From Flaccisagitta enflata (lineage: Eukaryota; Chaetognatha; Sagittoidea; Aphragmophora), in assembly GCA_965153355.1 (NCBI GenBank), contig OZ231127.1:85188001-85252000 (forward strand): a stretch of DNA of 64,000 nt, written 5' to 3'. The stretch's first letter is position 1. The number at the start of each line of letters is the position of its first letter. The notes beneath the pieces were generated by a model. It was not told the DNA's origin. It ran no database searches and saw only the letters and a list, made by a program, of their open reading frames with translations. The translations under genes and the position numbers were made by a program. This document shows positions 25,471-36,731 of this stretch, one piece after another.

Positions 25471-26300
25471 AGTTCATGGGTCCTCATCACTTACAGTCGT
25501 GCCACCCCTACCTTTTCAATAGTTATGTATAGCAGTATAGGAGTTTCCTTCTCTTATTTCCCCATTTATTATGAATATAATGTAAATAACGGATGTAGCA
25601 CGACTGCAAATTGGTCTGACCCTACTTTCCTTTCACATGTGATAACACTATGTGACTGCGCACACTTTGGTCATATCATATAACTCATATGTCCGAGTAG
25701 CATTTCTAAAATTGATTGATACCGACCCTCCTCCCCCCCCCCACCCCAAAAAGCATACTAACCTAAGGGCATCGAGTACCGCTGACCATCTGCCCCTTTT
25801 ACAACTATATTTATGGCTAGAATGAAAAACAACGCTTCATAATACTTCTACAATGACTGAAGCAGCGTATGGTGGGAATGAGGGGATCCAATTGCGAATG
25901 TAGAAGCAGGGGTATACGTTCACTCACTACTCAGCGCTGTGAGAAGAGGTTACCATCAGCGACCTTTACTACTCTAACAAGTCTAGGGTTGTGGAAGTGA
26001 TTGACCGCTTCCTATCTGGAGGATGGGATAGCTACAAGTAATTGAACTGTAAAATGGAAGCGGAAGTGGAAGTGGAAGCGGTGGAAGCGGCATAAAAATT
26101 GAAAGCTTCCACAACCCTACTAACAACAGCCAATTTGCGAATCGTCTTGAGGGTTGTGGCCCACCACTTGTGGGTGAATGTCCTTTCGTAGGTGTTGTAA
26201 GGACTGTGGGTGAAAGTTCTGTCATGATCGTAACTAAAACACAGCTGCGCCAAAGATTCACCTGCTTTCTGACTAAAATGTAGGACACGCCACACCCATT
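25471..26300. other. Unassigned sequence
   Basis: A GGAAGTGGAAGTGGAAGCGG hexamer run lies at 26055-26090. An inverted pair, CTAGGGTTGTGGAAG near 25983 and CTTCCACAACCCTAC near 26106, brackets it and may be a small hairpin of about 140 bp. Confidence 0.45.
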
Positions 26301-26442
<142 letters not shown>

Positions 26443-26480
26443 GTATTTTTGTTTCTACACATATTCTTATTCTTCTTTTT

Positions 26481-26871
26481 AGTCGCGTGCACGCGACTCT
26501 ACAACCCGCTTTGTCGGTCCGTCGGTCTGTCGGTCCGTCCGTCCGTCCGTCGGTCCGTCGGTCCGTCACACTTTACTTTTTTATTATACTTTAAGTTATT
26601 TCTAGTCATTCTAAGTCATTCTAAGTCATTCTAAGTCATTCTAAGTCGTTCTAAGTCATTCTAAGTCATTCTAAGTCATTCTAAGTCATTCTAAGTCATT
26701 CTAAGTTATTTTAAGTCACTTAAGTCAAATTGGTCGAAGTAGTCATTTCAGTCATTTTAGGTCTTTTTAAGTCATTAAAAGTTGTCTTGAGTCATTTTAA
26801 GTCATCTTGAGTCAATAAAAGTCATCTTAAGTTATCTATGTCTCGCACGCGACTTATAGGTGTTGGCCTTG
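26481..26871 (+). mobile_element. HINE-like element, best reference copy
   Basis: T run, then AGTCGCGTGCACGCGACT (perfect 18-bp palindrome), CTACAACCCGCTTTG, a GGTCCGTC array (26513-26570), CACACTTTACTTTTTTATTA, then about twenty AAGTCATTCT decamers (26600-26830). GCACGCGACT, the reverse complement of the first 10 bases, is followed by TATAGGTGTTGGCCTTG and T. Total 391 bp, non-coding. The arrangement of 5' inverted repeat, tandem core, 3' subterminal repeat and terminal stem-loop matches HINE/DINE-1 elements. Confidence 0.9.
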
Positions 26872-26906
26872 TTCTTTTCTTCTCTGTTTCTTGTCTTTTC
26901 CTTTTT

Positions 26907-27254
26907 AGATGCGTCCTCGCATCTCTATGATAGGCTGTGTCCGTCGGTCGGTTGGTCAGGTGGTCGGTTGGTCGGTCGGTCGGTTGGTCGGTTGGTTGGT
27001 TGGTTGGTCGGTTGGTTGGTCGGTAACGCATTCATTAAAAACATTAAAGTCAAGCATTTTTTTGACAGAAAAGTGGTTCTAACCCAGTAAAGAAAGCATA
27101 CATAGAGTAATTCATTCATTGAATCATTTATTCATTAACAAATGACATTCATTCATAAAAAACATTCATTCATAAAACATTCATTCATAAAAAAAAAATC
27201 ATTCATAAAAAACATTCATTTAAAGAGGACGCATCGTTGGCCTACTTGGCCTTG
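26907..27254 (+). mobile_element. HINE-like element, AGATGCG subfamily
   Basis: Start AGATGCGTCCTCGCATCT (7-bp stem, TCCT loop), a GGTCGGTTGGTC array, CATTCATAAAA-type repeats (27140-27220), GGACGCATCG as the reverse complement of the start, and the terminal stem-loop GGCC-TACTT-GGCC with TTG. It sits only 36 bp after the previous element, in the same orientation. Confidence 0.9.
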
Positions 27255-27800
27255 TTCCTTCTGTTTTCCTTTTCCTTTTCCTTTTCCTTTTCCATTTTCT
27301 CTTTCTTTTTCTGTTTCTTTTCTTTCCCTTTTGTATTTGTTTTTTTTTCTTTGTTTTTGTTTTTCTCTTTGTTTTTCTTTGTCACTTTTTGTTATTCTCA
27401 CCTTGTTTTTCTCAACTTTCCGTTACTTTTTTGTTTTCTTCTTAGTTTTGATTTTATCTTTGTTTTTCTTTTTCTTAACTTTTTGTTTTCTTTTTCTTTT
27501 TCTTTTTCTTTTTCTTTTTCTTTTTCTTTTTCTTTTTCTTTTTCTTTTTCTTTTTCTTTTTCTTTTTCTTTTTCTTTTGCTTATGCTTTTTCTTGTTCTT
27601 CTTTGCTTTTTTTTCCTCTTGTTTTTATTTTTATATTTCTTTTTTTTATTTCTTACCTTTTTCTTTTCTTTTTCTTTTTTCATTTCTTTCTTTTTCTGCT
27701 TCCGCTTCTTTACATTTTGGTCGTTCATGACCTCAATCTTCTTCTAATTTTGATCTTTTTGTTTTTCTCTCTCTTTTTCCAGTAGTCTTTTGCCACTCTT
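27255..27800. repeat. (CTTTTT)n and CT-rich microsatellite region
   Basis: CCTTTT units at 27268-27297 and about fifteen CTTTTT units at 27486-27578 within a long pyrimidine-rich tract. Open frames give poly-Phe/Ser/Leu or Lys/Arg-rich peptides from composition only. Confidence 0.9.
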
Positions 27801-28369
27801 TCTTTCTTCCTTTTCCTCTCTTCCTTCATCCTCTTTCCTTCCTTTTTCTGTACTCGCTTCCATTCCTTTCCTATCACTGACTTTAACTTTCAATGACTAT
27901 CTCTAAATGTCTATCCTCCTCACCCCGCTTCCCATTCTATCATTCTAATTAATCACCTCGGGGCATCCCTGACCCACATGTGGCAAACTATGCGAGAATT
28001 CAGTTGACAATTTGATTCTCCTTTTTCGGCTTGCCGCGCCTCTGGCCCTCACAGCCGGCTGACACCGTATTTCTTTCTTTCTTTCTTCCCTTTTCACTCT
28101 CTGCGTGTTTTCTTATATTCTCAGTGGTGTGTCTCTCTGTCTCTTTTACGTACTATCTCGAAATGTGCTTGACTTTTTCTCTGCTACTTATGTCTTTCTC
28201 CTATAGTAATACAGGATGACACAATCCACATCCGTATCGAATGTTCTGCCTAATGAGTGAAATCCATAACAAAGTCATGGGGCCCCAAGCAATTGAATGA
28301 TGAATTCTATGGGGCCCCCTCCTAAAAAAGTAAACAAACTTCAAGTATGGAGAAGTTTTTAAGTGCTGC
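27801..28369. other. Unassigned sequence
   Basis: No convincing coding, RNA or element ends. A weak inverted pair around TGGGGCCCC lies at 28279-28316. Confidence 0.4.
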
Positions 28370-28860
28370 AAAAATAAGGGGCCGCTCGGTCGCTCACTCC
28401 GTTCGTGCGCTCGCACCACCCATTCCGCTCACTTGCTTCGCTGGCTCGCTCCTTTAACGGGCTCGCTCATTCCGCTCACTTGCTTTGCTCGCTCGCTCCG
28501 TTGATGGGCTTGCTCACTCACTTCGCTCACTCCATCGTGGGACACTTGAAATTCCTGAAAATGCGTTCACGCTGTTTACGCGTTTCACAGGAACAACGCG
28601 TTTTTAGTTGCGGACACGCAACTCTATAAGAGGCTTTGTCCGTCTGTCGGTTGGTCCGTTGCTCAGTCCGTTGATCGTTCCGTCGGTCGGTCCCTGAACA
28701 CATATTGTAAAGTGAGGAAACAAGTGTTTTAGATGCTTTTTGTGCATGTGAGTGGATTGGGGTTGAATGTCCCTGCCCACCCGTCCGCAACGACATTGTG
28801 ACCCCGCGTCACTTGTTCATCATCACTAGAAACACGCCCAAACCCACAAAAGTGCGATAC
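28370..28860 (+). repeat. CGCTC-rich interspersed repeat, interrupted
   Basis: The first part is quasi-periodic CGCTCACTCGCTTCGCTCG sequence. It is followed by a unique tail with TTCACGCTGTTTACGCG, TTTCACAGGAACAACGCG and, after the insertion at 28606-28815, CATCACTAGAAACACGCCC. Uninterrupted relatives occur at 29262-29512 and, on the minus strand, 57215-57500. Confidence 0.8.
28606..28815 (+). mobile_element. HINE-like element, AGTTGCG subfamily
   Basis: Hairpin AGTTGCGGACACGCAACT (7-bp stem, GACA loop), CTATAAGAGGCTTTGTCCGTC and array, then CCGTCCGCAACG as the subterminal match to the start (9 of 10), and the terminal stem-loop GTGAC-CCCGC-GTCAC with TTG. Inserted in the T run of the CGCTC-rich repeat. 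Confidence 0.9.
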
Positions 28861-29261
28861 TGGATTGCAGATGATGTGACCGCGAAGATCACGAGTGAGA
28901 CGCCGGCAAAACAGCTTTTGGAAGAAATAAGAGAATTTGGCGAGTGAGTGCGTGAGCACGCACAAGCATGTACACATTCCACAGTCCACGTGTACAAAAT
29001 AAAAAAGCTTTTGCGTGCGAATAGATGTACCTGTACACAACTCACGAGTACCAACGTACACGCACGTCGATGCACCTCCAAACATATCAGCACGTTCGTG
29101 TGCAGAGCTCTTGCTTGATTGTCATTTCACCCATTCCTACCTCCGCACCCGCAGACAGGTGGTTATTATGAGATGTGAGATATTGATAATAGGTTTTGTC
29201 TGTTCAATGTCCATTCACCTGTGGGTGCGTTTCTAGTCACAGACAACTGCCTTATTTAACA
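28861..29261. other. Unassigned sequence
   Basis: No element ends or convincing coding region recognised. Confidence 0.4.
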
Positions 29262-29512
29262 GGCCACCCGGTCGCTCGCTTTTTTTGTTAGCTCGCACCG
29301 CTCAATCCACTCACTCTACTCACTCGCTTGGCAGCGCTCCGCTTAGCTATGCTAGCTTTGCTGGGTGGCTCCATTCAGCGGCTCGCTTATTCACTTCTCT
29401 CTTCCCCTCATGAGACAGTTGGAATTCATGAATATGTGTTCACGCTGAAAACTCGTTTCACAGGAACAATCGAGATTCTTTTCATCAGTAGAAACACACC
29501 CTTGGGCAGGTG
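29262..29512 (+). repeat. CGCTC-rich interspersed repeat
   Basis: Same order of blocks as 28370-28860: the CGCTC quasi-array, TCATGAGACAGTTGGAATTC, GTTCACGCTGAAAACTCG, then CAGTAGAAACACACCC. Diverged copy without a HINE insertion. Confidence 0.7.
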
Positions 29513-29540
29513 ATGCAAAGTTGTGGACCCAAAAAGGTTT

Positions 29541-29756
29541 AGTCGCGTGCTATGTCGGTCCGTCGGTTGGTCCGTCATAAAGTCGTTTAAAAGGCTTTTT
29601 ATTGCATTTTTTATGTCACTAAATAGTAGAGAAGAAACTTTGAAGAGTAAAATGCCATTCCAAATGTCTTTTTGAAAAAAAAAGACTTGTTTGTCTGTCT
29701 GTCTGCCTGACTTTTTTGAAAGTGCCGACGCACGCGACTTAGGTCTAATGACCTTG
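29541..29756 (+). mobile_element. HINE-like element, half hairpin lost
   Basis: Starts AGTCGCGTGCTATGTCGGTCC, so the second arm of the 5' hairpin and the leader are deleted. The 3' end is intact: GCACGCGACT, the stem-loop AGGTC-TAAT-GACCT and TTG. The interior resembles the third repeat of 4729-5278. Confidence 0.8.
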
Positions 29757-30324
<568 letters not shown>

Positions 30325-30465
30325 ATACGCACTCATGTGGAGCCATGCCACACACCAACACACGCACTCTTGCCACTTGCCACAAGAGTACTCATGCCAA
30401 ACACAGTTCACCATTCGCAGTTACGCCTTTCCGTCAGGGATGCAGATGCGGTAAGTTTTTTTACC

Positions 30466-30690
30466 GCTTTTGCTTCCGCTTCCAAAAGACATGATAGAAA
30501 AAAGACAGCTTCCGCTTCCACTCCTACTTCCACCATGAGAAAAAGATAGCTTCCGCTTCCGCTTCCGCTTCCGCTTCCGCCTCAACCATTTCCGCTTCCG
30601 CTTCCGCTTCCACTTCCGCTTCCGCTTCCGCTTCCACTTTTTTCACACCAAGGCATGGCTCCCGCTTTCGCTTCTGCTTCCGCTTCTGCA
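30466..30690. repeat. (CCGCTT)n microsatellite, interrupted
   Basis: Hexamer arrays CCGCTT with a few substitutions, in three blocks separated by short spacers. Confidence 0.9.
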
Positions 30691-31434
30691 GCCCTGTATT
30701 CCGTGCTCTGTCTGCTTTTCGAAATGTTTTATGATCCGTGATTACGCGTAGAAAATAGACGTGAGAAAGTTGAGAGAGCGGAAGTATTCTTGTTGTTATC
30801 GGCAATTTGACGAACTTTGACCTCTCTTTATTATTTTCTCCTCTTTCTATTTCTTACCTTCGTTCCAAACACACTCCCTTGCTTCGCTTCTCTCCCTTTC
30901 TGACGTTTTCAGTTATTCTTACCTCAGGCATCAAGCATCCTCATGCATCAAGCATCAAGCATCAAGCATCAAGCGTCCTCGCGCATCAAGCTCAAAGTTC
31001 TTCGTCATATATGCGTCGAGATTTCAGCATTTTCTCCTCTGATCATCCAACTCCTTCCCCAAAGTCTCTTGGCATTGTTTCCGTACCAATTGTTGTCCTA
31101 TTGTCCTGTTGTACTGATGTTCTACAACTCTCCTGTTGTTCTGTTGTCCTGTGATCTTTCAATTAAGAAAGTTTCTCCTTCTTGGTTTTCAAAATCATTA
31201 ACTTTGAAGCCCAATCATTAGCATTCAGTTTTGTTTCAAGGCAGAACTTTTGGAACAAATAAGAATTTTTTTTTGGTTTCTTTTCTGCGAAGGCTTTAGC
31301 TCCCATACCTCAGACCATGATAATCAGTCCCTTTAACCACCAAATTTCCATTTCGTTAATAAGAAGGTAAAGTCACATCTTTCCATTGTAAGATATCTTT
31401 TACTCCTCACTATTCTAGCCATTCAAAAGAATGA
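30691..31434. other. Unassigned sequence with short octamer repeat
   Basis: CATCAAGC repeats lie at 30928-30972 and a TCCTGTTGT cluster at 31095-31152. No gene was recognised. Confidence 0.45.
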
Positions 31435-31640
31435 TGGTAACCTGAATACGTGTTCTTGCTGCAAACGCGTTTCACGGGAATAATCGCGTTTGTTGTCGTC
31501 ACTGGAAACACACCCTGGAGAGATGAGATAGAGACATGAGAAATAAAAGGAAATGAGACAAAGATAGAGACATACGAATTAAAGGGAACAATCGCGTTTG
31601 TTGTCGTCACTCGAAACACGCGCCAAATTGCTTGGACGGC
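31435..31640 (+). repeat. Tail part of the CGCTC-rich repeat, duplicated
   Basis: CGCGTTTGTTGTCGTCACTG at 31483 and CGCGTTTGTTGTCGTCACTC at 31593 are copies of the repeat's tail, each followed by GAAACACRC. The CGCTC array itself is missing. Confidence 0.65.
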
Positions 31641-31679
31641 CAACTGACTTGCTTTTTTTATTCTTATCCATTGCCAAAC

Positions 31680-33405
31680 AATGGCAATGGCAATGGCAAG
31701 AGTAATGGCAATGACAATGGCAATGGCAATGTTAGGGGCAAGAGCAAGGGCAAGGGCAATGGCAATGGCAATGGCAAGGGCAAGGGCAAGGGCAAGGGCA
31801 GGGGCAATGGCAATGGCAATGGCAATGGCAATAGCAAGGGTAATGGCAAGGACATTGGCATTGGCAATGGCAAGGACATTGGCATTGGCAATGGCAAGGG
31901 CAATGGCAAGGGCAAGGGCAAGGGCAATAGCAATGGCGATGGCGATGGCAAGGGCAATGACAATGGCAATGACAATGGCAAGGGTTATGGCAATGGCAAT
32001 GGCATTGGCAATGGCAAGGGCAATGACAATGGCAATGACAATGGCAATGACAATGGCAACGGCAATGGCAAGGGCAATGGCGATGCCAGCTAATGGCAAT
32101 GGCAATGGCAAGGGTAATGGCAATGGCAATGGCAATGGCATTGGCAATGGCAAGGGCAATGACAATGGCAATGACAATGGCAATGGCAATGGCAATGGCA
32201 ATGGCAATGACAATGGCAATGGCAATGGCAATGGCAAGGGTTATGGCAATGGCAATGGCAATGGCATTGGCAATGGCAATGACAATGGCAATGACAATGG
32301 CAATGCAATGGCAAATGGCAAGGGCAATGGCAATGGCAATGGCAAGGCAAATGGCAAGGCAAGGTGGCAAGGGCAAGGGCATGGCAAGGCAATGGCAATG
32401 GCAAGGCAGGGCAATGGCAAGGGCAAGGGCAATGGCAAGGGGCATGGGCAGGGCAATGGCAAGGGCAATGGCAATGGCAAGGGCAATGGCAAGGGCAATG
32501 GCAATGGCAAGGGCAAGGGCAATGCAGCAATGGCAATGGCAATGGCAATGGCAATGGCAATGGCAAGGGCAAGGGCAATCAATGGCAAAATGGCAAGGGC
32601 AAGGGGGCAATGGGCAATGGCAATGGCAATAGCAATGGCGATGGCCCCAATGGCAATGGCAATGGCGCAATGGCAATGGCAATGGCAAGGGCAATGGCAA
32701 TGGCAATGGCAATGGCAATGGCAATGGCAATGGCAATGACAATGGCAATGGCAATGGCAATGGCAATGGCAATGGCAATGGCAATGGCAATGGCAATGGC
32801 AATGGCAATGGCAATGGCAATGGCAATGGCAATGGCAATGGCAATGGCAATGGCAATGGCAATGGCAATGGCAATGGCAATGGCAATGGCAATGGCAATG
32901 GCAATGGCAATGGCAATGGCAATGGCAATGGCAATGGCAATGGCAATGGCAATGGCAATGGCAATTGGCAAGGGCGAGGGCGAGGGCGAGGGCGAGGGCA
33001 ATGGCAATGGCAATGGCAATGGCAATGGCAATGGCAATGGCATTGGCAATGACAATGGCAATGGCAATGGCAATGGCAATGGCAATAGCAATGGCAATCG
33101 CAATGACAAGGGTAATGGCAAGGGCAAGGGCAATGACAATGGCTATGGCAATGGCAATGGCAATGGCAATCGCAATGGCAAGGGTAATGGCAATGGCAAG
33201 GGCAATGACAATGACAATGGCAATGGCAATGGCAAGGGTAATGGCAATGGCAATGGCAATGGCAATGGCAATAGCAATGGCAATGGCAGGGGCAAGGGTA
33301 ATGGCAATGGCAAGGGCAATGACAATGGCAATGACAATGGCAATGGCAATGGCTATGGCAATGGCATTGGAAATGGCAAGGGCAATGCCAGCCAATGGTA
33401 ATGGT
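31680..33405. repeat. (GGCAAT)n satellite, about 1.7 kb
   Basis: Hexamer array with GGCAAG, GACAAT and GGTAAT variants, cleanest at 32690-32965. The 6-bp unit contains no stop codon in any frame, so frames up to 563 codons stay open on both strands with dipeptide products. That explains the openness without coding. Confidence 0.95.
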
Positions 33406-33505
33406 GAGTTTTACAATCGTCAAAATGCATTTGTTTATGGTTCCATTTTTTACCGCAGGCTTTATGGGCTGATGTTAAATTCGACAACTTTTTCTCTCTC
33501 CTTTT

Positions 33506-33727
33506 AGTTACGGACACGCAACTCTATAAGAGGCTCTGTCCATCCGTTGGTTGGTCCGTCGGTTTGTAGAGGTGACCGAGTCAAAAAGTGGGAAAACGAG
33601 TGTTTTAGAAGCTTTTCGTGGATTAGTCTGTGTTGGCAGGGGGGTTGGGACGGGGCGTTGGGTGTGGATGGGGGTTGGCTGCCCCTGCCCAACCGTCAGC
33701 GACAATATTGTGACCCCGCGTCGCTTG
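33506..33727 (+). mobile_element. HINE-like element, AGTTGCG subfamily
   Basis: Start AGTTACGGACACGCAACT with one stem mismatch, CTATAAGAGGCTCTGTCC and array, a CCGTCAGCGACAATATTG subterminal segment and the terminal GTGACCCCGCGTCGCTTG. Close relative of 28606-28815. Confidence 0.85.
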
Positions 33728-33732
33728 TTTTT

Positions 33733-33860
33733 CTAGCCGCGGGCCGGCTTTTTCCGTCCGTTGGTTGGTCCGTTGGTCTGCTGGTCCATCCATCTGTTGG
33801 TAAATCGCGCTCGACTTGGAAAGTGTGAATTTACGCATTTCAGATGCCTTTTGTGACTTT
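33733..33860 (+). mobile_element. HINE-like 5' fragment
   Basis: CTAGCCGCGGGCCGGCTTTT then GTCCGTTGGTTGGTCC, six bases after the previous element. No 3' end is seen. Confidence 0.45.
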
Positions 33861-34429
33861 TTGTGTGTGAAGGGGAAGGGAGGGGGGAGGTTGACTCTTT
33901 TTTCTTAATCATTTTTTCCTGCGTATTCAATTGTCAAACAATTTTCATTTTCTTATCTTTCAGAATAACAAAGCATACATCGCCACAACTTCAAACCACA
34001 ACTTCAAACCATCTTCACGCAACTTCAATTCAAGAAAAAAAGAACAAATAAAAAAACTGAAATTCATTAAAAAAGAATTCTTACCTTCACTAAATTTTCT
34101 TATTCGAATTTGAAAACAATTACAAAGAAACAAAAAAAGAATTAAAAAAAAGAATACGCAAAAGACAATCAACCAAAAAAGAAACCAAATTAGTAACCTT
34201 TTTAGTCGATTGATTACAACGATCATATTTCTTGCACCTTTAAAAAAACTATCATTATTGAACTGCATTCAAGTACTCAAATAATAACTATATTTTCCCT
34301 TTGCATTCCGTCTTATGTTTTGTGAACTTGTGACTCTTATATTTCTCTCTCATTCGTGTGTTTTGTCTTTCTTCCCGTCCAAAAATTAACAAAAAACGCA
34401 TTGTCATCATTTTCCACCTTGCCATCATA
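33861..34429. other. Unassigned AT-rich sequence
   Basis: Nothing nameable. Confidence 0.4.
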
Positions 34430-34712
34430 ACAAATCAACAAACCAACAAACAAACCAACAAATCAACAAGCCAACAAACAAACAAACAAACCAACCAACC
34501 AACCAAACAACCAACCAACCAACCAACCAACCAACAAACAAACAAACAAACAAACAAACAAACAAACCAATGAACAAATAAACAAATTCACAAAAAAAAC
34601 AAACAAACAAACAAACAAACAAACAAACAAGCAAACAAACAACAAACAAACAACAAACCAACCAACCAACAAACCAAAAAACAAACAAACAAACAAACAA
34701 ACAAACAAAATG
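34430..34712. repeat. (CAAA)n/(CCAA)n microsatellite
   Basis: Interleaved CAAA and CCAA tetranucleotides with short interruptions; open frames across it are compositional. Confidence 0.9.
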
Positions 34713-35029
34713 ATCATGAAATAATACAAACAATTAAATTTAAACAACAAAACAATCAAACAATTGGATTAACAGGAAAGGATAAACGATACAGGACGTA
34801 CTTATACTCAATCGGTTTCGTCTTTACTTCAAAGTAAGTTCAGATGAATAACAGTTTACAGTCTGTAAGAACTGTTTGTTTACTGTCTGTTTACTGTCTG
34901 TTTACTGTCTGTATGTCTGTAAGAACGTTGAGTGTAATGAAGAGGGATTTTTTTATCAACTATCCAGTATTGGAATTTACCAACAGTCGGCTTTACGATT
35001 ATCAAGTCAAATAGAAATTGTATATTTGT
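34713..35029. other. Unassigned sequence
   Basis: Only a short TTTACTGTCTG repeat (34879-34912) stands out. Confidence 0.4.
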
Positions 35030-35170
35030 TCAAGTCTGTCGGTGTTGGTTGTAGGCTGTTTGTTCTAGTCTGTTGTCAGTTTTGGTTGTAGGCCGCTTGT
35101 TCAAGCCTGATGTCAGTGTTGGTTGTAGGCCATTTGTTCAAGTCTGGTGAGTGTTGGTTGTAGGCCGTTC
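35030..35170. repeat. Short minisatellite, about 45 bp by three to four
   Basis: GTGTTGGTTGTAGGC followed by TGTTCAAGTCTG-like text recurs at intervals of about 40-50 bp. Confidence 0.75.
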
Positions 35171-35267
35171 TTTTTTTTATCACTCAATCACCAAAAAAGC
35201 CCCTGCAATCAACCTGACAGTCCCAGGCCACCCGAACACGACATAAGTAAGGCTTAACCAAGTTTCT

Positions 35268-35459
35268 AGTTGCGTGCACGCGACTCTACAACCCGCTTTG
35301 TCCGTCGGTTGGTCGGTCGGTCGGTTGGTCGGTCACATTTTACTTTTTTTTATGATTTTATTTCTTTGACCCCACTGCTCCTACCCAAATGGTCTAGTGA
35401 CCTCAAATATGGCCCCTGCACACCTGCACGCGACTTCGGTAGCCGTGTATCCGGCCTTG
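35268..35459 (+). mobile_element. HINE-like element, compact 192-bp copy
   Basis: Hairpin AGTTGCGTGCACGCGACT, the CTACAACCCGCTTTGTCC leader, a GGTCGGTTGGTC array, ACTGCTCCTACCC and GGCCCCTGC spacers, GCACGCGACT, then the stem GCCG-TGTATC-CGGC and CTTG. Nearly the same as 51349-51535. Confidence 0.9.
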
Positions 35460-35984
35460 TTCTTTTCAGCAGCAGGGGGTCCTTCCCTTGTACCCTCCTC
35501 CCCATTTCTTCCCTCCCCTTTCTCTTTTTTAAAAAACATTCTCTCGCACGATTACCCAATCCTTGCCTCCCGGTCTATCTTCATCACTCGTCTTTTTTTC
35601 CTCTTTTCACGGATAGTTAGGCAGTTAGTCAGTCGTTTTTCTAACAACTTCTGTCTCTCATTTTCCGTATCATTTTCGCGCCGCGTTTTTCTTTATTCAT
35701 GTTTTTATCAGATTTAATTGAGTTCTAACTGTCCCACTGATCATTTATATCTAACTCTTGCAAGTTGCTATGTTTACCACGGAGTCAGTACTTCAGTTCT
35801 TCTGTCATACCAACCACTTTGTCATAATTCTCATCTAGATAACTTGCCCATTCAGTTAAAAACCGGTGCATGGTAATCTGACGAGAATGTTTTTGATAAC
35901 TCAATAACCAGCCGGCCATCAATTAATATATTGATATTGATTCCAACCAGCCCACCCTCATACACCTCATCTTCCTTTTGTTGA
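35460..35984. other. Unassigned sequence
   Basis: CT-rich, with no element ends recognised. Confidence 0.4.
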
Positions 35985-36103
35985 CTCAGACCACACCACC
36001 TTCATACACACAATTCCCCACCTATTGATTCACACCGCCTCACTCTCGAATGATTCAAACCACCCTACCCTCTTACACAAAATCGCCTATCCATTGTTTC
36101 TCA

Positions 36104-36706
36104 TACTATCTAAAAAATAGAAATGTTCCCACCTCTGAACTCAATTAAGTTATTGACTCATTAATCAATACCAGTAAATCACAAATCTTTCAATTATTGG
36201 TGTTAGCTCCTTCTAGCTAAATTATGGCCGCCATTTGTCAGTGAAGCGATTTGTAAAGCTTCTAGAGGCATTTTGAAGTTATAGCATACCAGGCCTCCAG
36301 ATAGATGCGCCAAACTGAGACGAGAAACGCTCACACAAGAAAAAATATATGAAAAGCATACTTCTAGTTGGCCTAGTGCGCTAAAATTTGAACTGAAGAG
36401 TTTCTAAACCTTAGTCCTACTACAGTAAAAATTTCATCATGATCGGCCAACCAGAAGTATATTTTTCTTGCTTTTATTTCTTAGTTTTGTAATCCACGGC
36501 ATATGTTTTAAGAAACTTTCAAAAGGAACAATTTCATTCAAATTAGAATAACTTTTAAGCCCATTGAGATAGAGACACGCGGTTTGCACAGATCGCTTGG
36601 AAATTTGAAGGGCTTCAGTTTGGTCACCAATTTTTTAAAAATTAGTTGAATTGTTTAGGATCTATGTATCAAAACGTGTGGGAACATTTCTATTTTTTAG
36701 ATAGTA
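36104..36706. mobile_element. Mariner MITE, CTATCTA family
   Basis: Termini CTATCTAAAAAATAGAAATG are perfect inverted repeats over about 29 bp, flanked by TA. Length 603 bp, as at 20483-21087. No transposase motif was found. Confidence 0.85.
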
Positions 36707-36731
36707 GACATGCACACAAGCCTCTATACAG

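Noticed and set aside
27142-27785. Frames of 180-200 codons rich in Phe/Ser/Leu, resembling membrane proteins
   Set aside because: Composition follows the (CTTTTT)n pyrimidine tract; no conserved pattern.
31732-33423. A 563-codon frame on the minus strand with Cys-His dipeptides
   Set aside because: It is the (GGCAAT)n array read in one of six open frames; no start context, splice sites or non-repeat domain.
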